The notes under the pieces were generated by a model. The model saw only the letters and a program-made list of their open reading frames with translations, had not been told where the DNA came from and made no database searches. A stretch of 18,668 nucleotides of DNA from Desulfobacterales bacterium (GTDB lineage Bacteria > Desulfobacterota > Desulfobacteria > Desulfobacterales > JAFDCJ01): assembly GCA_020345785.1 (NCBI GenBank), contig CP070771.1, positions 4,296,744-4,315,411 of the forward strand, read 5' to 3'. A program made the position numbers and the translations under genes. The number at the start of each line of letters is the position of its first letter. Position 1 is the stretch's first letter. Positions 14,450 through 18,668 of the stretch are shown here, piece by piece.

Positions 14450-15322
14450 CTACCTCCCGAGTATGCCCCTGGGCTTGACCAGCAGGAGCAGTAGAAAAAT
14501 GACGTAGTAGGCGATCATCGACAACCCCGGATGGATGTACGTCACGAGGTTGCCGACAACTCCGAGGATCAGCCCTCCCACTACGCTCCCCATGATGTTT
14601 CCCAATCCCCCCAGGACCACGGCAATCACGGCGATAACCGTATAAGGCAGACCCATCAGCGGAGTAATTTCAAACATCATGCTCACCAGAGCGCCGGCCA
14701 GCGCGGCCATAAGGGCACCCAGGCCGAAACACAGGCCCAGAACGGTGTGAATGTTAATGCCCATCAACTGGGCGACCGACAAATCCTGGGCGGCCGCCCG
14801 GATAGCCTTGCCGGTGCGGGTGCGGGCCAGAAACAGGTAGAAAACCAATGCCAGGCCCAGGGCCAGTACAAGCGCCAGCAGCCGATTGGCGGCATAGAGG
14901 GCGCCGCCGATATCGAGTGTCGCCGTAAGATAGGAATAGCCTTTAATATCGGGACCCCAGGTGAGCAGCGCGATGTTCTGAATGACAAACAGCAGACCGA
15001 AGGAGGCCAGCAGGGAATTCCCCTCAAAGGCTGTCTGGGTGGGCGAGGTTTTGCGCAGATAGCGGAATAAGGTGCGGTGCAGACCAAAAGCAATCAGAAA
15101 AATAAGCGGACCGCTGATGACCAGCGACAAAATAGGATTCAAGCCGGCCAAAGTATGCAGTGAGTAAGTGCCGAAAGCCCCCAGCATGATAAACTCCCCA
15201 TGGGAGACGTTCAGCACCCGGGCCACCCCGTACTGCAAACCCAGGCCAACGGCAATCAGGGCATAAAGGCCTCCAAGAATCAACCCGCCGAGCAGGAGAT
15301 CAAAGAAAAGTGTAGCACTCAT
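14450..15322 (-). CDS. livH: Branched-chain-type ABC transporter permease LivH
   Basis: A 290-residue, very hydrophobic permease. Hallmarks are LGGLYALIAVGLGLQYGVAR, VLNVSHGEFIMLGAFGTY, RAAAQDLSVAQLMGIN (the cytoplasmic coupling helix region) and GGLGNIMGSVVGGLILGVV. The C-terminus LLLVKPRGILGR is typical. It starts at ATG 15322, after a 122-nt gap from livK that contains a hairpin. It partners LivM. Confidence 0.92.
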   Translation of the reverse strand: MSATLFFDLLLGGLILGGLYALIAVGLGLQYGVARVLNVSHGEFIMLGAFGTYSLHTLAGLNPILSLVISGPLIFLIAFGLHRTLFRYLRKTSPTQTAFEGNSLLASFGLLFVIQNIALLTWGPDIKGYSYLTATLDIGGALYAANRLLALVLALGLALVFYLFLARTRTGKAIRAAAQDLSVAQLMGINIHTVLGLCFGLGALMAALAGALVSMMFEITPLMGLPYTVIAVIAVVLGGLGNIMGSVVGGLILGVVGNLVTYIHPGLSMIAYYVIFLLLLLVKPRGILGR

Positions 15323-15381
15323 TTCCCACCGTCAACCAATTTCTGAAATCGGCAGCATCGCATCATTCCCCCTACAAACCC

Positions 15382-15406
15382 GCCCGTCTCCGGGAGACGG
15401 ACGGGC
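15382..15406 (-). promoter_or_regulatory. Intercistronic hairpin between livK and livH
   Basis: A GC-rich palindrome in the 122-nt livK-livH gap. The outer arms are GCCCGT (15382-15387) and ACGGGC (15401-15406). An alternative inner stem is CCGTCT / AGACGG around CCGGG. No T-run follows in the - direction, so it is less likely a full terminator. A structure at this place often protects the 3' end of the binding-protein mRNA and raises LivK over the membrane subunits. That role is inferred. Confidence 0.45.
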
Positions 15407-15444
15407 AGGGGCGGATGGCATGCCAAAGGGTGCTGCAACGATGA

Positions 15445-16653
15445 TTACCAGGCCGGTTTAGGGTACAGGGGCGGAGCCGTTCTTTTATCCTTGCCCGCCA
15501 CGATCTCAAATCTTCCCTGCTGCCACTGACCGATTTCGCCGGGCGCCTGCACGTTGAAACCCCCTTCAAACTTTACCGGACCGATGACGGTGGGAAAGGT
15601 TTCCGAGGCGATGGCATCTCTTAGCTTTTTCCGATCAAGGCTGCCGACTTTTTCGATGGCCTGCTCAAGAATCTGCAGCGAGGCATACGTGAAGGCACTA
15701 GCCCATCGATCGGGTTCTTTATTCCAGCGCGCGACATGCCGGTCATAATATTCTTGCGCCCCGGGATAGGGAACCCTCGGATTCCATGCACCGGCACCCA
15801 TAATTCCTTCCACGACCTCCGGACCACCGAACATTTGTTTGTAGATCGGAAAAGCGACCCCCACACCGAGGTAAAAAAGTTTGGGGTTCAAATCGAGTTC
15901 TCTGACCTGTTTAGTGATCAGGAAAGTGTCGTTGGGATAAGACATGCAAAGCAGGGCATCGACATTGGCCGCCTTGATGCTTTTCAGCAGCGGAGATAAA
16001 TCCTTGGCATCCAACGGATAGCTCTTTTCGACCGCTTTTTCGATTCCCTTCTTATCCAGGTCAGGCGAGACTTCGCCTGTCCACTCGATGCCGTATGCGT
16101 CGGCCACGTAGATCAACGCCACCTTCTTGACGTTGAGTTCCGCCAACAGGTCAACAAGAGCGGCCGCCTGTTCGCGGGGCATATTTAAAATGCCGAAAAA
16201 GTAAGGAATTTTGTCGGCTATTTCGCGGAGTTTTTCCGAGGAGACGGTGGGTCCTATCAAGGGGTAGCCGTACTTGTTGGCCACCGGCCCGACAGCGAAG
16301 TGCATGGCGGTACCCCAGGGCGGCAGCAATAAATCTACTTTATCTTCAATGACCAGTTTTTCGACAAGTTTGACGGCCGTACCAATCTCGCTCTTATCGT
16401 CGTAAATAATTAGTTCCACGGGCAGGCGTTTATTGTATTCTTTGACGAATATGCCGCCTTTGGCATTCATCTCCTCCACCCACATTTTGTAGTTGGGAAT
16501 CTGGGTCATGCCGGCACCGGGTGCGTAAGGCCCGGATAGGGAGATGGCGGTTCCGATGAGGATCTTATCTTTGGCCAATACCGTAACAGGGGCGAAGATA
16601 AGTATTGCGGCGAATACGGCACACAAGGTCCTGATTTTGATATTAGAGCTCAT
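15445..16653 (-). CDS. livK: Periplasmic substrate-binding protein of the HAAT/LivK family
   Basis: A 402-residue type I periplasmic binding protein. The N-terminus is a Sec signal peptide, with KIRT, a hydrophobic core and VLA-KDK, so cleavage is likely after Ala27. There is no lipobox Cys, so the mature protein is soluble. IGTAISLSGPYAPGAG is the typical first strand and ligand-binding loop. YDDKSEIGTAVKLVEKLV and VDLLLPPWG follow the family pattern. ATG 16653 has an excellent ribosome binding site (AAAGGAGGG). It is the first gene of the operon, 360 nt from a divergent IclR gene. The ligand cannot be read from the sequence. Aromatic acids, short acids or amides are all known for the family, and the nearby pobA makes an aromatic ligand plausible. 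Confidence 0.9.
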   Translation of the reverse strand: MSSNIKIRTLCAVFAAILIFAPVTVLAKDKILIGTAISLSGPYAPGAGMTQIPNYKMWVEEMNAKGGIFVKEYNKRLPVELIIYDDKSEIGTAVKLVEKLVIEDKVDLLLPPWGTAMHFAVGPVANKYGYPLIGPTVSSEKLREIADKIPYFFGILNMPREQAAALVDLLAELNVKKVALIYVADAYGIEWTGEVSPDLDKKGIEKAVEKSYPLDAKDLSPLLKSIKAANVDALLCMSYPNDTFLITKQVRELDLNPKLFYLGVGVAFPIYKQMFGGPEVVEGIMGAGAWNPRVPYPGAQEYYDRHVARWNKEPDRWASAFTYASLQILEQAIEKVGSLDRKKLRDAIASETFPTVIGPVKFEGGFNVQAPGEIGQWQQGRFEIVAGKDKRTAPPLYPKPAW

Positions 16654-16899
16654 GTTTACCCTCCTTTCGTTAATGACGCGGGTTGCAGACCAACATAGAT
16701 CGCTGTGACAGATTCAGAAGCCGGATTGAAGCGATCTCTTCTAACAGAACGAAGATTTACAATTAACGAATTGCTGTTTGAAAAGCTTTTGGTTTGACGA
16801 ATGTTGAATGATCTATCTTACGCGTATTGTGTATACTATAAAACATTAAAATACAAAAGGTAAGGTTTCCAAAGACGAAATAATTCATTTTTTTTATTC

Positions 16900-16928
16900 T
16901 TGACACAACCATAAGATCCGTTTAATAT
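16900..16928 (+). promoter_or_regulatory. Sigma-70-type promoter of the IclR-family gene
   Basis: TTGACA (16900-16905) and TAATAT (16923-16928) are separated by exactly 17 nt. This is the best promoter match in the window. Transcription would start near 16935, leaving a leader of about 80 nt before ATG 17014. Confidence 0.7.
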
Positions 16929-16931
16929 ACC

Positions 16932-16956
16932 GAACAAATGTTCTTTATATAGAACA
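16932..16956. promoter_or_regulatory. Palindromic operator candidate (GAACA/TGTTC half-sites)
   Basis: Three half-sites alternate: GAACA (16932-16936), TGTTC (16939-16943) and GAACA (16952-16956). The inner pair reads TGTTCT-TTATAT-AGAACA, a perfect 6-bp inverted repeat. The site covers the expected transcription start of the IclR-type gene, so autorepression by that regulator is likely. Whether livK is controlled from the same site is unknown. Confidence 0.55.
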
Positions 16957-16970
16957 AACAAGAAAATGAT

Positions 16971-16998
16971 CTAATCCCGCTGAAAGCGGGATTGAAAT
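16971..16998. repeat. Palindromic repeat, copy B (inverted relative to copy A)
   Basis: An exact 28-bp reverse complement of 12010-12037, with stem AATCCCGC / GCGGGATT (16973-16980 and 16986-16993) and loop TGAAA. Flanking bases also show partial similarity. It lies in the 5' leader of the IclR-type gene and could form an mRNA hairpin about 20 nt before the start codon. The two copies bracket the whole liv operon. Confidence 0.8.
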
Positions 16999-17013
16999 AA
17001 AGTAAAATTAATT

Positions 17014-17775
17014 ATGCCGAATGAATTCAAAAATGTCCCTGCCATCGAAAAGTGTTTTGCGATCCTGCAGCTCTTTGCAAAATCAAAGCAGGCGCTTGGC
17101 ATCAGTGAAATTTCCAAGCGCCTGGAATTGAACAAAAGCACGGTATTCAGCATCATTTACACCCTGAAGCATCTGGAGGTCCTCGATCAAAGCCAGGACG
17201 GCAAATTTCACTTTGGCACCCTTCTCTACCTGCTGGGCAACGCCAATGGACAAAAATCCGAACTGATTCAAACGGTCCATCCCTATCTCGAAAAAATAAA
17301 CCGGGAGACAAAACTATCGGCCTTCCTGGGTATTCGTTCTGAAAACCAGGCGGTTATCCTTGACAAGGTCGATACGGCTTATGACATCAAGATCTCATCA
17401 GAGATCGGCATGCGGCTACCCTTAACGGCCGGTGCCGGCGGCAAAGCGCTGCTGAGCCAGCTTTCAAACCAGGAGATCGACCGCGTTCTGAGCGCAAACC
17501 CTCTAAAAAAATTCACCACCGGAACATGTGTTAATAAACGCCAATTTAAAAGGGATGTCATAAATATCAGAGAAAAAGGCCTTGCCTTTGATGATGAGGA
17601 ATATATAGACGGCATCATCGCTTTTGCGGTACCCCTCAAAACATATCGGTCGAACCTTCAGGCCGCGATATGGGCCGTTGGATTAAGGCAGCAGGTCCGC
17701 CCGGAAATCAGGCCCGCAATCAGCGATTTATTGAAAAAAACAGCAAATGAGATAAACCAACGATTTCTCATTTGA
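17014..17775 (+). CDS. IclR-family transcriptional regulator
   Basis: A 253-residue regulator. The N-terminal winged helix-turn-helix (about 8-75) has the family pattern VPAIEKCFAILQLF, LGISEISKRLELNKSTVFSI, IYTLKHLEVLDQ and KFHFGTLLYLLG. The C-terminal IclR effector domain (about 80-250) shows VILDKVDTAYDIKI, RLPLTAGAGGKALLSQL, and RGxAFDDEEY-like KGLAFDDEEYIDGIIAFAVPL. Such domains bind small acids, often aromatic ones; PobR and PcaR belong here. ATG 17014 is the only plausible start, though its ribosome binding site is weak. The gene is divergent from livK and convergent with nothing. Control of the liv operon, of itself and possibly of the downstream molybdopterin enzyme is inferred. Confidence 0.9.
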   Translation: MPNEFKNVPAIEKCFAILQLFAKSKQALGISEISKRLELNKSTVFSIIYTLKHLEVLDQSQDGKFHFGTLLYLLGNANGQKSELIQTVHPYLEKINRETKLSAFLGIRSENQAVILDKVDTAYDIKISSEIGMRLPLTAGAGGKALLSQLSNQEIDRVLSANPLKKFTTGTCVNKRQFKRDVINIREKGLAFDDEEYIDGIIAFAVPLKTYRSNLQAAIWAVGLRQQVRPEIRPAISDLLKKTANEINQRFLI

Positions 17776-17911
17776 ATTACTTAAAGATTCTTCGAAAGAT
17801 TGAAGAAAAGCGGAAAATTAGAGCTGCTTAATTTATACTCTTTTCTGTAGAGCAGCATCTGAGCTGTAACTAACAACTCAAAAATCACATAAATATATGC
17901 GCAGCATAAGG

Positions 17912-18008
17912 TAATTAATCCGCCGGACCTTCGATCTGAAAACTCTCTTCAATTTTCAAAAAACCATTACACACCCTGAATGGCCTATTTTTCAGGGCGG
18001 ATTAATTA
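17912..18008 (+). promoter_or_regulatory. Structured leader: 13-bp inverted repeat before the molybdopterin enzyme
   Basis: TAATTAATCCGCC (17912-17924) has an exact inverted copy, GGCGGATTAATTA (17996-18008), 71 nt later. A nested 7-bp stem, CCCTGAA / TTCAGGG (17974-17980 and 17991-17997), competes with the right arm at two bases. The right arm ends directly against the ribosome binding site GGGAGG (18009-18014) of the gene at 18021. This layout suits an RNA switch or an operator pair. It could also be a small repetitive element like those in other gaps. No known riboswitch consensus was recognised. Confidence 0.5.
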
Positions 18009-18020
18009 GGGAGGTAAAGA

Positions 18021-18668
18021 ATGGGTGAAGTTAAAAAAATACGGACGGCCTGCCGTCAGTGTCATGGGGGATGCGGTGTTATCGCCCACGTGCAGGACGG
18101 TAAAGTCATCAAGGTCGAGGGGGATCCGCAATCTCCCATCAGCCACGGCACCATGTGCAGCAAAGGATTGTCGGTGACCCAGCTGGCCTATCATCCCGAT
18201 CGTATTCTTCATCCCATGCGCAAAACAGCGCAAGGCTGGCAGCGGATTACCTGGGACGAGGCCCTGGATACGGTCGTCGAAAAATTTAAAGCCGTCATCG
18301 ATGCGCACGGACCGGAATCCATTGTTATCGGACAAGGTACCGGAAGAGATTATGAAAGTCATCTTTACCGGTTTGCCAACCAACTGGGAACCCCCAATGT
18401 TCTGACCGCGGGGCATATGTGCTATGTTTCGCGCGTTGCATCAACCCTGGTCACGGTCGGCAATCTTCCCGTAAGCGACTATGAAGGCGGACCCAAATGC
18501 ATTGTTTTGTGGGGCTGCAACCCGCAGTGGACCAACCCGGATGAGTACAAGGGAGAAGGTTTCTGGCGCGCCTATAAAACAGGGGCTAAGCTCATTTGCA
18601 TCGATCCGCGTAAGGGATTCACAGCCAGGAAAGCGGATCTCTGGCTTCAGCTGCGGCCGGGTACCGAT
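18021..18668 (+). CDS. Molybdopterin-dependent oxidoreductase (DMSO reductase superfamily), 5' part
   Basis: The first 216 codons of a gene that runs off the window. ATG 18021 follows AGGGAGG with ideal spacing. The N-terminus has the [4Fe-4S] motif CxxCxxxC-x27-C: Cys11, Cys14, Cys18 (ACRQCHGGC) and Cys46 (GTMCSKG). Next come DRILHPMRK, ITWDEALD, the strand SIVIGQGTGRDYESHLYRF and AGHMCYVSR, where Cys134 is the likely Mo/W ligand. IVLWGCNPQWTNPDEY and CIDPRKGFTARKADLWLQLR form the first pterin-nucleotide binding region. No Tat or Sec signal is present, so it acts in the cytoplasm. The residue after the second Cys is His15, where acetylene hydratase has its catalytic Asp. The reaction cannot be told from this part; hydroxylation, dehydrogenation or hydration of an organic acid derivative are options. 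Confidence 0.9.
   Translation, partial: MGEVKKIRTACRQCHGGCGVIAHVQDGKVIKVEGDPQSPISHGTMCSKGLSVTQLAYHPDRILHPMRKTAQGWQRITWDEALDTVVEKFKAVIDAHGPESIVIGQGTGRDYESHLYRFANQLGTPNVLTAGHMCYVSRVASTLVTVGNLPVSDYEGGPKCIVLWGCNPQWTNPDEYKGEGFWRAYKTGAKLICIDPRKGFTARKADLWLQLRPGTD

Larger units (their letters stand above)
16654..17013. promoter_or_regulatory. 360-nt divergent regulatory region between livK and the iclR-type gene
   Basis: No gene is seen. The region is AT-rich from 16740 onward. On the + side it holds a near-perfect promoter and a palindromic operator candidate (separate entries) and then a 28-bp palindromic repeat in the 5' leader. For livK on the - strand I see only weak boxes around 16830-16856 (a TATACA-like -10 and a TTGTAT-like -35, with a short 15-nt spacer), so its promoter is not firmly placed. 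Confidence 0.55.

Noticed and set aside
17781..17800. Terminator after the IclR-type gene (TTCTTC / GAAGAA)
   Set aside because: The stem is short and AT-rich with no following T-run, so it is too weak to call.
18021..18668. Acetylene hydratase
   Set aside because: The cluster spacing is similar, but the catalytic Asp after the second cluster Cys is His15, and only the N-terminal third is visible.

Overview
The window looks like chromosomal DNA of an anaerobic, probably sulfate-reducing, member of the Desulfobacterota (former Deltaproteobacteria). This is inferred from gene content: a CoxE-like end fragment, a tungsten-type aldehyde:ferredoxin oxidoreductase, a cytoplasmic [4Fe-4S] molybdopterin enzyme, a DUF35/thiolase pair, and repeat-rich intergenic gaps. 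No rRNA or marker gene fixes the taxon. The genes are densely packed, and I saw no transposase, integrase, tRNA, rRNA or CRISPR array.

Left part (2-8887, all + strand). After the 3' end of a CoxE-type VWA protein comes an acyl-condensing gene set. Two FabF-like ketosynthase genes overlap by 4 bp. The first has lost its nucleophilic Cys (Asp) and one His (Asn), while the second keeps Cys-His-Lys-His. This is the architecture of a KS-alpha/KS-beta (chain-length-factor-like) heterodimer. A small SCP2-like lipid-binding protein follows. Then comes a three-gene set: an HMG-CoA-synthase/KAS III-like protein without its catalytic Cys, an SCP-x-type thiolase that keeps its Cys, and a zinc-ribbon/OB-fold DUF35 protein. 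The same three folds make up the archaeal acetoacetyl-CoA thiolase/HMG-CoA synthase complex and the PhlACB C-acyltransferase. The DUF35 gene sits 13 nt before an AOR-family gene. I infer a so far unnamed acyl-CoA condensing or C-acylating pathway, with the AOR interconverting an acid and an aldehyde.

Middle (8888-12065). A threonine-synthase-like PLP enzyme and a well-conserved 4-hydroxybenzoate 3-monooxygenase (PobA) each lie between repeat-filled gaps. PobA needs O2, which is unexpected beside AOR and molybdenum enzymes.

Right part (12066-18668). A complete branched-chain-type ABC uptake operon, livKHMGF, runs on the - strand and is divergent from an IclR-family regulator on the + strand. 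The regulator has a near-consensus promoter overlapped by a palindromic operator candidate. The operon is bracketed by two exact inverted copies of a 28-bp palindromic element. A molybdopterin oxidoreductase begins at 18021 behind a 13-bp perfect inverted repeat and runs off the window. Because PobR regulators of pobA are also IclR-type, the transporter may import an aromatic acid rather than an amino acid; this is inference.

Several intergenic gaps share one design: short 7-nt (or 9-10-nt) microrepeats, often facing each other as long imperfect hairpins. This may be a family of small mobile or repetitive elements.
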